The position numbers and the translations under genes are program-made. A DNA stretch of 64,000 nt from NCBI GenBank assembly GCA_027451905.1, contig DAIDHV010000004.1, forward strand, positions 62,001 through 126,000. The letters run 5' to 3'. This DNA comes from Armatimonadota bacterium. GTDB lineage: Bacteria > Armatimonadota > Fimbriimonadia > Fimbriimonadales > Fimbriimonadaceae. The first letter of the stretch is position 1; each line of letters begins with the position of its first letter. Below, in pieces: positions 35,197 to 43,989 of this stretch. The notes under the pieces are model-generated. The model had not been told where the DNA came from. It ran no database searches and saw only the letters and a program-made list of their open reading frames with translations.

Positions 35197-36345
35197 TTGC
35201 CGCCATATAAAAGTCTGTGGTCTCTATTCAAAATTACTGGGCTTTTCTTGGGCTTTTTGGGAATTGCCGCTTCTTGCCATGCCCAAGTGGCCTATCTTAG
35301 CGTAGAGTCAGGGATTATTACGGTAGAAGCCAAGTTAAATAACAAGTACAATGCTGCATTTATCCTAGATCTCAACCGTTGCGATAGCGTCATAGATCCC
35401 TCGTTGTTAACCAGTGCCTCGGCGGCTAGAGATTTCATTGACCTGGCTGGCAAAAACCTAGGGGTTTTTAAGACCCTTAAAACCGGAATTGTCAAAGGAT
35501 CAATTGATGACAAAGGCGCAGTTGTTATCGGTTACTTAGGCAGGGATGTCTTGAAGGGCCAAACTGTAAAGCTAGATTTCGTTAATGGTGAGATGAAAAT
35601 CTCTAATTTGCCGATCACCATTCAGTCATCTTCAGCTCAGGTTTCGGAGCAGTTTACAGAGCACCTTTCTTGGTCCAAGGATGGCAAAGCCACCGTTGGT
35701 GGGGGCCAGTTAGGCAGCGTAGCCACTACAATCGTTCTGAGTTGGATTGATCGCGGTTGGTACGGGACGGTCCTCAGTACCACGCAGCTCACCAATAAGG
35801 TTAAGGTCACTCCAACTTTAGCAGCGCAGGGAAGCCTTCAATTGGGTTCCTATCGACTGGCGCCCAAGCCAATGAAGCTTTCCATTGGAACTTCTCAAAT
35901 TATCCATGCGCCGATTGTCGACCTTGACGCCAATTCGGTGGAATTCAACCTGAGCCAAAATGTGATTTCATTCCAGTTTCCAAGCCAATCCAGAGAATTT
36001 GCAGATTGGATTGGGCTGGCAACCCCATTTGAGGTTGATCCTCAACTCGATTCAAGTGGCAAAATGCAACTCACTGCGAGCCTAGACTCGCTTGGAGATT
36101 CCGGCCTTCCCGACGCCTTAAAAAGAATGTTGCATAGCAACCCGATCGTTGCTGTGGGAGGACATTCAGTTGACCATCTTTGGAAGTGGTGGAACGGGAC
36201 CGATCAAGCCGGACAAATCAAATTATGCCAATTTGCTGGCCAGTATATTGATCAAGTGGGAGTCCACGGCATCCGGTTTCCAATGAGCGTCCAGACCCCC
36301 TACGGCCTTGAGGAGTTCAATCTCTTTTATACTGCAAAATCATGA
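35197..36345 (+). CDS. Secreted protein with decayed aspartic-protease-like fold, copy 1
   Basis: About 382 residues from TTG 35197, just after the rnj stop. The frame is open upstream inside rnj, but this start gives a clean signal peptide (LFKITGLFLGFLGIAASCHAQ). Residues about 45-60 read FILDLNRCDSVIDPSLL where retropepsin-like proteins have a D-T-G-A active site. Residues about 106-125 read GYLGRDVLKGQTVKLDF, the usual 'G-x-LG-x-[DN]-x-L...D' second landmark. The catalytic D-T-G is therefore replaced by D-L-N. A second half repeats similar strands. Its neighbour is a paralogue. Function unknown; likely periplasmic binding or scaffold rather than a protease. Confidence 0.7.
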   Translation: MPPYKSLWSLFKITGLFLGFLGIAASCHAQVAYLSVESGIITVEAKLNNKYNAAFILDLNRCDSVIDPSLLTSASAARDFIDLAGKNLGVFKTLKTGIVKGSIDDKGAVVIGYLGRDVLKGQTVKLDFVNGEMKISNLPITIQSSSAQVSEQFTEHLSWSKDGKATVGGGQLGSVATTIVLSWIDRGWYGTVLSTTQLTNKVKVTPTLAAQGSLQLGSYRLAPKPMKLSIGTSQIIHAPIVDLDANSVEFNLSQNVISFQFPSQSREFADWIGLATPFEVDPQLDSSGKMQLTASLDSLGDSGLPDALKRMLHSNPIVAVGGHSVDHLWKWWNGTDQAGQIKLCQFAGQYIDQVGVHGIRFPMSVQTPYGLEEFNLFYTAKS

Positions 36346-37457
36346 CAAAGTCTCTGGTTTTTTCCTTTTTAAGTTTGCTATTGCCTGCCGCAAGTTGCCA
36401 GGCTAGCGGGCCAATAAACTTAAAGCTAATCCGATTTCAACATCGCATTTTTGTTGATGCTAAAGTAGGTCAAAAGACGGTGCCGCTGGAGTTGGACCTT
36501 TCGATGGAAGACTCAAGGATTGACCCCTATATGTCGAACATCATGAGTTCTAACCCTGTTCAATTGTCGATTGGCGGGTTTTCACTTGAGGTGCCAGTGA
36601 AGGCGGCACTCGGGCCAATTGGATACTTTAAGGTAGGAGGAAAAGACGTCGAAGGGTATCTTGGTCAGAATGCCTTTGCCGGCAAAATCCTGTTGTTTTC
36701 TGGGGCGGATCGTCTCACCCTTTTTTCGGAAAGCCAATGGGGCCAATATAGGGACGAATCTGGTCTTTCAATCAAAGGTTCGGTTGAAACTGACCTAATC
36801 AAACTCCAGTCTGGTCTTTATGCGATTCCCATCCGCTCTAATCGGGGCAAAACCCTGTTTGCCGAGCTGCAAGTTAATGGAGACTACGTCCATTTAAAGA
36901 AAAGTGATTTGTCGGCGGTTTGGTTGGGACTTTCGCAAGAAAAGGCAGAAAGTGGAGATGGGGTTGCGGTTGTCGGAGGGCTGTCGATTGGCGCACAGAC
37001 ATTAATACCTTTTGGCATTGCTATCCAGGAATCTCCAATTGATCCATACCATCAGCACGTCAATTTAAAGATTCCGGACTCTTGCATCGTAGGAAATGAA
37101 TTTGCCATTGATTTTTCTCGACATCACTTTATCCAACCCAAAATGGAAGGAATCGACCTCCTTTGCTACCTTCTGGAGGGGCAAGATATCCTGAGTTGCC
37201 ACGTCAAGGATGGAAAACTCTATGCTGGTGATGATGATAATGTTGCCCCCAAGCAGCAGCCCTATCTCAGTCCAATTTCTAATATCGGTGCCTTGAGGAT
37301 TTCTGACCTTGCCAGTTGGATTACAGGAAAGTCAAAGGAAGCGGTTCTTAATTTCGAAAAGGCGTTCGATAGTATTTTAAACGCTCAGGCCAGCACTAAA
37401 ACCTTAGAAGTCACTTTTCAAACTCCGGACGGTCCCCGTCAGCTTCAGTTGAAGTAG
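36342..37457 (+). CDS. Secreted protein with decayed aspartic-protease-like fold, copy 2
   Basis: 371 residues, ATGA overlap with the upstream paralogue. Signal peptide SLVFSFLSLLLPAASCQA. Residues about 46-62 read VPLELDLSMEDSRIDPYM, matching the D-L-N-R site of copy 1 with D-L-S, again without a catalytic D-T-G. Residues about 104-120 read GYLGQNAFAGKILLFSG, matching the second landmark of copy 1. The C-terminus ends VTFQTPDGPRQLQLK, similar in style to the VQTPYGLEEFNL end of copy 1. Clearly paired by coupling and likeness; function unknown. Confidence 0.7.
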   Translation: MTKSLVFSFLSLLLPAASCQASGPINLKLIRFQHRIFVDAKVGQKTVPLELDLSMEDSRIDPYMSNIMSSNPVQLSIGGFSLEVPVKAALGPIGYFKVGGKDVEGYLGQNAFAGKILLFSGADRLTLFSESQWGQYRDESGLSIKGSVETDLIKLQSGLYAIPIRSNRGKTLFAELQVNGDYVHLKKSDLSAVWLGLSQEKAESGDGVAVVGGLSIGAQTLIPFGIAIQESPIDPYHQHVNLKIPDSCIVGNEFAIDFSRHHFIQPKMEGIDLLCYLLEGQDILSCHVKDGKLYAGDDDNVAPKQQPYLSPISNIGALRISDLASWITGKSKEAVLNFEKAFDSILNAQASTKTLEVTFQTPDGPRQLQLK

Positions 37458-37464
37458 AAATCCC

Positions 37465-37872
37465 TTACGGCTTAGCTTGCCTTTCAAGAAAGTTTTGCAT
37501 GGACTGGAGGGTGGATTGGCTAACATGATGTTCAATTCCTTCCGCATCCGTTTCTGCGGTTGCTTCATCAACCCCAATCGCAAGAAGAAAGTCATGGACT
37601 AACTTGTGCCGTTCTTGACAGCTTTTGGCCATGGCATGTCCTGCTTCTGTGAGAAAAATGCTTCGGTATGGCTGGGAAGAGATCAGACCTTCTTTCTGAA
37701 GCCGTTTTAATGTTTTGGTGACGGTGACCGAGCTGATGGCTAACGCGTTGGCCAAGTCGACGGTTCTCGCTTCACCAGATTCTTGGATCAGATTGCTGAT
37801 CAGCTCGACGTAGTCTTCTGCAGTTTCTCGACCATGAGCCTCACGCGTTGACCGAAATGGATTGGGGCGCAT
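37465..37872 (-). CDS. DtxR/MntR-family metal-dependent regulator
   Basis: 135 residues: a winged helix (VDLANALAISSVTVTKTLKRLQKEGLI, about 37-63) followed by the metal-binding dimerisation region with GHAMAKSCQERHKLVHDFLLAIGV and DAEGIEHHVSQSTLQ, which carry the conserved Cys/His/Glu ligands. Such regulators repress manganese or iron transporters when metal is bound. No metal transporter is adjacent; the gene is divergent from ftsE. Mn versus Fe specificity is not assigned. Confidence 0.88.
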   Translation of the reverse strand: MRPNPFRSTREAHGRETAEDYVELISNLIQESGEARTVDLANALAISSVTVTKTLKRLQKEGLISSQPYRSIFLTEAGHAMAKSCQERHKLVHDFLLAIGVDEATAETDAEGIEHHVSQSTLQSMQNFLERQAKP

Positions 37873-37945
37873 AAAAAAGTGAAAAGCATGGGTAGATTAC
37901 TCCACTCGAGGCATGGAATCAAAGGTACATTGAAAAGACTGCCTC

Positions 37946-38683
37946 ATGGAAGCGGAACAGCCTGTTCGCACTCCTTATATTGTTTTTGCCGATGTACAAG
38001 TTCGCTACACCGAGGAAATGCAAGGGCTTCGGGGTGTTTCTCTTTCTATTTACAAAGGAGATTTTGTCTTTTTACTCGGAGAGACCGGAGCTGGGAAAAG
38101 TACCTTGCTCAAGTGCCTGACAAGGGAAGTGCGCTATACGGGTGGCAAAGTGCTGCTTCACGGACGAAATATTGATACCTATAAGGATCGAGACATTCCG
38201 TACTTGCGTCGGGACATGGGAATTGTTCCTCAGGACTCATCCCTCCTGCCAAATAAGAACGTTTTCGAGAATGTTGCCTATGCGATGCGGGCAGCTGGTC
38301 ACACAAAAAATGCGGTTCTTAAGAAGGTGCCCGAGATCTTGGACAAATGCCAGTTAGGCAACAAGGTCAAATGTTTTCCAAATGAGCTGTCGGGAGGAGA
38401 AAAGCAAAGAGTTGCGATTGCAAGAGCACTAATCAATACTCCGCCTTTGCTGCTTGCCGATGAACCAACCGCAAATCTCAACTATGAGAGCGGTATTGAA
38501 ATTATGGATTTGCTGAAGTCTTTTAATCAAAGAGGGATGACAGTGCTGGTGGCGACTCACGACATGCCCATTGTGCAAAAGATGGGTCGCAGAATTGTAC
38601 GCCTTAAGAACGGGCTATTGCTGTCTGATGAGGCACCTGCTTTTGCGGTGATCGAAAGAGAAGGAGTTGCCGCCGATGTTTGA
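37946..38683 (+). CDS. ftsE: Cell-division ABC ATPase FtsE
   Basis: 245 residues. Walker A is GETGAGKST (about residues 47-55), Q-loop MGIVPQDSSLL, signature LSGGEKQR (about 147), Walker B LLLADEPTA, and the switch His in VATHDMPI. With FtsX it forms the FtsEX complex that controls peptidoglycan hydrolysis at the septum. FtsE has a C-terminal extension of about 20 residues beyond the core. It overlaps ftsX by eight bases. Confidence 0.95.
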   Translation: MEAEQPVRTPYIVFADVQVRYTEEMQGLRGVSLSIYKGDFVFLLGETGAGKSTLLKCLTREVRYTGGKVLLHGRNIDTYKDRDIPYLRRDMGIVPQDSSLLPNKNVFENVAYAMRAAGHTKNAVLKKVPEILDKCQLGNKVKCFPNELSGGEKQRVAIARALINTPPLLLADEPTANLNYESGIEIMDLLKSFNQRGMTVLVATHDMPIVQKMGRRIVRLKNGLLLSDEAPAFAVIEREGVAADV

Positions 38684-39545
38684 TCGAATTGAGTTTATTC
38701 TATCAGAAGCAGCCACTTCTCTTCGGAGGAATCCGCTGATGGTCATTGCGGCAACGGTTACGGTTGCCGTGTCCTTGATTTTGATAGGAGGATTTGGCTA
38801 CATTTATTATCGTGCAACTAAGTTTGCAGAAACGCTTCCTAATCAATTCGAAATGCGGGTCTACCTCAAGGATTCGGTAGAAGGGCCCGGCTTAGCCAAA
38901 GTACAATCCGATCTAACTGCTATTCCTGGGGTTGGCAAGGTCACCTTAATCCCCAAGGATCAAGCTTGGGCAAAAATGAGGGCCCAATATCCCGAAATAC
39001 CCTTTGATCTTTCCAATCCTTTGCCAAACGCATTTAATGTTCGATTTACAGACTTGAGATCGGCGGATGCGGCCGCGGGCCAAATCAAACAATTGCCAGG
39101 AGTCGATAAGGTTTTGTACCAAAGAGAAATTCTAAAGGCGATTAGGCAAGGTATCGGTCTGGTGCGTTACATTGGATACCTAGGGGTTTTGCTGTTTGCA
39201 ATCAGCGGAATCGTGGTTTACAATGCCATTCGGCTCACCGTTTACGCGCGGAGGGTTGAAATTAGAATCATGCAGTTGGTTGGAGCAACGAACGCCACAA
39301 TTCGGGTGCCTTTTATGCTTGAGGGGATGGTGCAGGGTGCTTTAGGCGGCATCATTGCCAGCCTTAGCTTAGAGGGAATCAGCGCCGCTTTTTCGAGGTT
39401 CACCAATGGCATGAATTTATCGGTGCCAACTTTTCCAATTATGCCGATTTTAGGCATTTTAGTGGCGATCGGGATTGTGTTTGGGTTGATCTGTTCAGGC
39501 TGGGCAATCCATGCCCCGCTCAAAACGGAGGGTAAAGCCATTTGA
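38676..39545 (+). CDS. ftsX: Cell-division permease FtsX
   Basis: 289 residues from ATG 38676; AAGGAG lies 9 bases upstream, and a TTG three codons earlier is not needed. Four membrane helices (first VIAATVTVAVSLILIGGFGYIY; the other three after residue 170). Between helix 1 and 2 lies an extracytoplasmic loop of about 120 residues that recruits hydrolase activators. The conserved EIRIMQLVGATNATIRVPFMLEG is the FtsX signature. TTGA overlap with the M23 gene. Confidence 0.94.
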   Translation: MFDRIEFILSEAATSLRRNPLMVIAATVTVAVSLILIGGFGYIYYRATKFAETLPNQFEMRVYLKDSVEGPGLAKVQSDLTAIPGVGKVTLIPKDQAWAKMRAQYPEIPFDLSNPLPNAFNVRFTDLRSADAAAGQIKQLPGVDKVLYQREILKAIRQGIGLVRYIGYLGVLLFAISGIVVYNAIRLTVYARRVEIRIMQLVGATNATIRVPFMLEGMVQGALGGIIASLSLEGISAAFSRFTNGMNLSVPTFPIMPILGILVAIGIVFGLICSGWAIHAPLKTEGKAI

Positions 39546-40714
39546 AAAAAGTTAGTTGGGCATTAGCCGTTGTTGTAAGCCTATTCGCGGTTCTGAGTCT
39601 CATGGCGTTTGGACCAAAGCATGGGCATGTCGCTCACCACCCAAATCTCAAACTAGTCCACAAACTCAGAGGAAAGCTCCATGATGTGCGGTCTCAGAGG
39701 ATTGCAGTTAGGCACGAGCTGGTAAAGACAATCCGACAAGCTGAAGGTGTTTCGGTGGATTTGTCTCAGGTTGATTCTCAGCTGTCCGATGCAGTTGCCA
39801 CTCTTGAAAACACCCAAGCTAGGTTAAACAGCCATAAGAAGCAGCAAAAAGTTCTTGCCAAGAGCCTTGTGCAAACTCAGTATTCACTTTCTTTGCAAGC
39901 GTCTGCGATGCGGAAAAGGCTGCGAGCCATGTATGAAGAAGGCAATACGCCTTTGGTTTCCGTTATCTTTGGCTCAGCTTCTTCTGGGGATATTGCAGAC
40001 CGAGTTTATTTGATCCAAAGGGTCGCCACTGCGGATAGCAGGAAGTTAAGCGATTTCCGAAAGCAGTACAACCAGTACCAAGCTCAAAAAGCCCAGCAGG
40101 ACGCACTGGTCGCTTCAATTTCTAGGGAGGAGCAAAATGAAATTGCCCAAAAGGAGTCTCTGAACCAAGCAAGGCAGGCGAAGCAAACTTCACTAGACGC
40201 ACTCTATCAAAAGAAGCAGTCTTTGCAGGGCGTTCTAGCCCAAATGAATCAAGACGAAGCGACAATTCAACAAGAAATTGTAGATTCGGAGTCAATCCCT
40301 AATCCCCAAGCCCCAGTTAAATTTTCTGGAAAGTTTATTTGGCCGTGCCACGGACCAATCACGAGCCCTTTTGGCATGAGGTATCACCCAATATTTCATG
40401 TTTACAGGATGCACACAGGGATTGATATTGGCGTTCCTATGGGCACGCCGATCCACGCCGCCGCCAGTGGAATTGTCATCGTTGCCAGGTACTTAAGGGG
40501 ATATGGCAATACGGTTATTATCAACCACGGAGGCGGTATATCAACCGTCTATGCTCATGCTTCTAAACTTATTGTTTCGGTGGGAGAGCATGTTCAGCAA
40601 GGTCAAGTTGTCTCTTTGGCGGGGATGACGGGATATGCAACTGGGCCCCACTGCCACTTTGAAGTCAGAATCAACGGAAAGCCTGAGAATCCACTTGGAT
40701 TTCTAAACCATTAA
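39542..40714 (+). CDS. M23-family peptidoglycan peptidase/activator with coiled coil (EnvC-like)
   Basis: 390 residues from TTG 39542, coupled to ftsX by a TTGA overlap. Signal-like N-terminus, then a long coiled coil (residues about 35-250, many Gln/Lys/Ala), then a LytM/M23 domain. The zinc ligands are all present: HTGIDIG (H and D, about 300) and the HxH pair in GPHCHFEV (about 375). E. coli EnvC, the classical FtsX partner, lacks functional ligands and only activates amidases; this protein should be able to cut peptidoglycan cross-links itself. Operon order ftsE-ftsX-M23 supports that FtsEX gates it. Confidence 0.9.
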   Translation: MKKVSWALAVVVSLFAVLSLMAFGPKHGHVAHHPNLKLVHKLRGKLHDVRSQRIAVRHELVKTIRQAEGVSVDLSQVDSQLSDAVATLENTQARLNSHKKQQKVLAKSLVQTQYSLSLQASAMRKRLRAMYEEGNTPLVSVIFGSASSGDIADRVYLIQRVATADSRKLSDFRKQYNQYQAQKAQQDALVASISREEQNEIAQKESLNQARQAKQTSLDALYQKKQSLQGVLAQMNQDEATIQQEIVDSESIPNPQAPVKFSGKFIWPCHGPITSPFGMRYHPIFHVYRMHTGIDIGVPMGTPIHAAASGIVIVARYLRGYGNTVIINHGGGISTVYAHASKLIVSVGEHVQQGQVVSLAGMTGYATGPHCHFEVRINGKPENPLGFLNH

Positions 40715-42030
40715 GAGACCGGCGTTGCTGATTCTGCAGCCGAGTCCTTGTGCAGGGGAGCAAAGATTGCTAGGGCCAGGGCTGGAATGTAAAGAAATCC
40801 CATATAGAAAATTGCCTTATTGGGTCCTCCCGCAGAGGCGGCAATAGCCCCTCCGATTAAGGTTCCGACCGCCGCGGTAAGCCTTCCTAAATTGTAGGTG
40901 AGGCCGCTTCCGGTTGTGCGGAGCAGGGTTGGGAACAATGGGGGAATGTAGAGAGGGAAAAGGGCAAAGACGCCAGAACCAAAAAACATGGTTGCGCTCA
41001 GCCAATTTTGGGTTGATTGAAGGGTCCCCGCAGAGTGAAATCCAATGGTATAAGTGAGAAATGAACCTAAAAACAGTAATGCAAAGGCAATCCGGTAATT
41101 GAGTTTAGACGCAATCCAACCCGCAAAATAGTTGCCAGCTATGTTCCATAAACTGTAAACAATAGTGACGTGCCGAACGATCGATGCTTTTTCGGCAGGA
41201 GCAAGATGTTTCACTTCGGCTAGCCCCAGCACAACTTGAGTACTGAAGAAAAGGAGTGCCCAAACGCTGGTTAAGGCAAGCCCCGCAAGCCCTAGCGCCA
41301 TCAGTGTGGAGAACAGAATCGGCTTTTGAAAGAGGGCTCGAACAGATGAAAAGGAAGCGTTTTCACCCTGAGCGGAACTGGTTGCTGAGGGCTCACTTTT
41401 TAGCTTCTTTTTTTCTTGCCACTCCGCAGATTCAGGCACCGTGCGCCGAATAAACAAGGTGAGGACAGCAGGGGCTACACCAACCAAAAAAACGTACCGT
41501 GGATCAAGCTTTCCCAGTGCACCAACGGTGAGAGCGGCCAGAATAATACCAACGATGTATCCGTTTTGAAGGGTTGCAGAAGCAAAGTGCTTGTACTTTC
41601 GGGGCAAGGTTTCGGCAACTAAAGCGCTTCCCGCCGCCCACTCTCCTCCGATTCCAAGGGCCGCTATAAATCGAAAAATAAGAAGGTGCCACCAAGCATG
41701 AGAGAAAAACGACAATCCGGTAAAAACGGCGTAGATTCCAATCGTCAAGTTCAGGGTTTTGGCCCGGCCTAAAACATCTCCTACTCGGCCAAAGATCGCA
41801 CCGCCAAGTGCCCATCCTGCCAAAAAGGCGGCTTGAATGAGGGCGGAAACCTTTATCGTGGTGGCAAGAGTAGCCCCCTTGCCAAGAAGTTCTCCAACAA
41901 ACGGTAGAGCGACTAGCGAGTACAAAAAACCATCAAGCCCATCAAAGGTCCAACCAAGCCAAGCGGCTCCGAAAGCAAAGAACTGGGCTGATGTTAATTT
42001 TGAGGATGATTCTGATTTGTCTGAGATCAT
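40711..42030 (-). CDS. MFS transporter
   Basis: 439 residues with 12 membrane helices. Loop 2-3 signature GRVGDVLGRAKTL (about 85-97) and the FFAFGAAWLGWTFDGLDGFLY N-terminus resemble carboxylate transporters of the SHS/AAHS type, though substrate is not assignable. A longer start at 42081 is open; ATG 42030 is preferred, being preceded by a GA-rich stretch and followed by a typical N-terminus. Convergent with the M23 gene, whose last codons it overlaps by four bases. Confidence 0.85.
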   Translation of the reverse strand: MISDKSESSSKLTSAQFFAFGAAWLGWTFDGLDGFLYSLVALPFVGELLGKGATLATTIKVSALIQAAFLAGWALGGAIFGRVGDVLGRAKTLNLTIGIYAVFTGLSFFSHAWWHLLIFRFIAALGIGGEWAAGSALVAETLPRKYKHFASATLQNGYIVGIILAALTVGALGKLDPRYVFLVGVAPAVLTLFIRRTVPESAEWQEKKKLKSEPSATSSAQGENASFSSVRALFQKPILFSTLMALGLAGLALTSVWALLFFSTQVVLGLAEVKHLAPAEKASIVRHVTIVYSLWNIAGNYFAGWIASKLNYRIAFALLFLGSFLTYTIGFHSAGTLQSTQNWLSATMFFGSGVFALFPLYIPPLFPTLLRTTGSGLTYNLGRLTAAVGTLIGGAIAASAGGPNKAIFYMGFLYIPALALAIFAPLHKDSAAESATPVS

Positions 42031-42148
42031 CGGCGATCTTTCTCTCGTTAAATCTATACTACTTTCAATGATTTTCATCAATGTTCTTGAGAAGTGAGTT
42101 CGATTCCACTTGGAAAGACGTTAAGAATATCAATTAGGAATCAAAATT

Positions 42149-42631
42149 ATGACGCCCTCAGAAAGACTCGCCCAGCTTGCGGATGGCAAAGATCAACTCT
42201 TAGTCATGAGGCTGAGAAGCGGATTTGCGGTCATGAGCCATACCCAATTTTTAAAGGGCTACTGCCTCTTGCTAGCCTTTCCCCAGGTTGAGACCCTCAA
42301 AGATTTGCCAATGGAACTAAGAATGGCTTTTCTGCATGATATGGCATTAATTGGTGAGGCAGTGCAGCGTGCAACGGCTTGCGATCGGGTGAATTATGGA
42401 ATCTACGGCAACCAAGACCGCTTTTTGCATGCCCATATCGTGCCCCGATTCGATACAGAAATGGCACCATTTAATACTTTTCCTCCGCTAAGTTATCCCG
42501 CAGAAATTCGCGACGCTGCCGAGCATCAGTACGATGTGAAAGTTCACCGTCATTTGCAGACGACAATTCGCCAGCACTTGCAAGACTTAGTCGATCATCA
42601 GCGCCATGTTGCCCATCACCTCAATAGCTGA
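42149..42631 (+). CDS. HIT-like histidine-triad protein
   Basis: 160 residues. The motif FLHAHIVPRF (about residues 91-100) corresponds to the HIT signature H-x-H-x-H, with Phe replacing the first His and the other two, including the usual nucleophile, kept. The N-terminal part has MSHTQFLKGYCLLLAFPQVETLKDL, similar to the strand-helix region before the motif in HIT enzymes (nucleotide hydrolases or transferases). The C-terminus has a His-rich tail (HQRHVAHHLNS) of unknown meaning. GGAAT lies upstream of ATG. Confidence 0.75.
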   Translation: MTPSERLAQLADGKDQLLVMRLRSGFAVMSHTQFLKGYCLLLAFPQVETLKDLPMELRMAFLHDMALIGEAVQRATACDRVNYGIYGNQDRFLHAHIVPRFDTEMAPFNTFPPLSYPAEIRDAAEHQYDVKVHRHLQTTIRQHLQDLVDHQRHVAHHLNS

Positions 42632-42654
42632 GGAACATTGGCAGACGGGGATGG

Positions 42655-43989
42655 CTAGGCTTCATCCACCGCAGGAAGAATAACCTGAAAGTGGGCTCCC
42701 TTTTTGGTTTTCAATGCCCGGATTGAACCATGGCGAGCCTCGACAAGACGTCTGCATACGGCAAGGCCGATACCAAAGCCACCTAGTTCTCGATTGCGGC
42801 TCTGATCGGCTCTTGCAAAGCGGTCAAAGATTTTTTCACGAAGTTCGTCAGGGATTCCAGGTCCTTCATCGATGCAGTCAATAATTGCTTCCTTTCCCCG
42901 CACCTTAAGCCTCACAAAAACCGATGTTTTAGGCGGGGCGTAGCGAAGGCAGTTGCTAAAGAGGTTGTCTAGGATCGAGTCAATCTCCTCGGGAAGAATG
43001 GAGGCAAAAACAGGCTCCGTTTCCATTTCGATCCTGACCCCTCGGTGGGTAAACCGATCAATCCATTTGGCTTCCGCGTTGAGGCAAGCCTGTTCCAACG
43101 AAATCGGCAAAGCGCCTTCTTCGACATTGCTAGCCGATAGCAGCAAGAGATCCACAAGCCGAGACAACCGCTCTGACTCGTCAAGAACCGTTTTTAGAGC
43201 CGCTTGGTAATCAGAAACCTTTCGTTCTCTCAATAAAGTCGTTTCGATTTCCCCTCTCATAACGGTCAGAGGAGTTCTTAGCTCATGGGCAGCGTCGGCT
43301 ACAAACCTTTCCTGGGCTTCAACCGAGGCTCGAATACGCCCAATAAACCGGTTTAGCCGATCGGCAAATTCGGCGAACTCATCTTGACCTTGAACTTCAA
43401 GAATCTGATTTCGATTCACACTAGACATTTCTTCGGCTTGACGTGCCAGCCGATCAAGAGGAGTAAATGTCCGTTTGGCAGATAGGTAAGTAGCGGCACC
43501 TCCGGCTGCGACAAGAGGAAAGAAAATTGCGGCAAAGAACCATGCTATCCGATGGATAAACTCTTCTCGTTCTTGCCACAATTCCGCCACAACCACGCGG
43601 CCATCATCATGCCTTCCAGAATTGAACACAACTGCCTTTTGAATGCCAATGTATTGCAGACCATCCACCGAGTCTGGAGGCAGATTGCGGATAATACCGG
43701 CACTCGATAAAATGCGATTTTTCTCATCGTAAAAGGTGATGGAAACATTAGGAAAGCTTTCTAGGACTTCGTTGATCTCTGGTTTACGAGGATGATCATG
43801 AAGTTCGTCAAGAGCACTCAGGGTGGCTCGTCGGAGATGATGAGTCAGATAGAGTATTTCCTGGCGGCGAATAATCCACAACCCAGACAAAAAGAGAGCG
43901 GCAAGGATGGCTCCAAAAACAGCACTTGCGGTTAGGGCAAGTCGAAACCGGCGGAGGTGAAAAAACTTCATTAAATTGCCATCAGCCAC
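42655..43989 (-). CDS. Sensor histidine kinase
   Basis: 444 residues. Two membrane helices (about 12-35 and 148-170) enclose a short periplasmic sensor. HAMP linker, then HisKA with the phospho-acceptor in DAAHELRTPLTV (about 240), then HATPase motifs: N box DNLFSNCLRYAP, G1 DEGPGIP, F box FDRFARAD, G2 GFGIGLAVCRRL. It works with the regulator upstream, which it overlaps by eight bases. A start six codons later is possible. Signal unknown; divergence from an efflux operon suggests envelope or toxic-compound stress. Confidence 0.93.
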   Translation of the reverse strand: MADGNLMKFFHLRRFRLALTASAVFGAILAALFLSGLWIIRRQEILYLTHHLRRATLSALDELHDHPRKPEINEVLESFPNVSITFYDEKNRILSSAGIIRNLPPDSVDGLQYIGIQKAVVFNSGRHDDGRVVVAELWQEREEFIHRIAWFFAAIFFPLVAAGGAATYLSAKRTFTPLDRLARQAEEMSSVNRNQILEVQGQDEFAEFADRLNRFIGRIRASVEAQERFVADAAHELRTPLTVMRGEIETTLLRERKVSDYQAALKTVLDESERLSRLVDLLLLSASNVEEGALPISLEQACLNAEAKWIDRFTHRGVRIEMETEPVFASILPEEIDSILDNLFSNCLRYAPPKTSVFVRLKVRGKEAIIDCIDEGPGIPDELREKIFDRFARADQSRNRELGGFGIGLAVCRRLVEARHGSIRALKTKKGAHFQVILPAVDEA

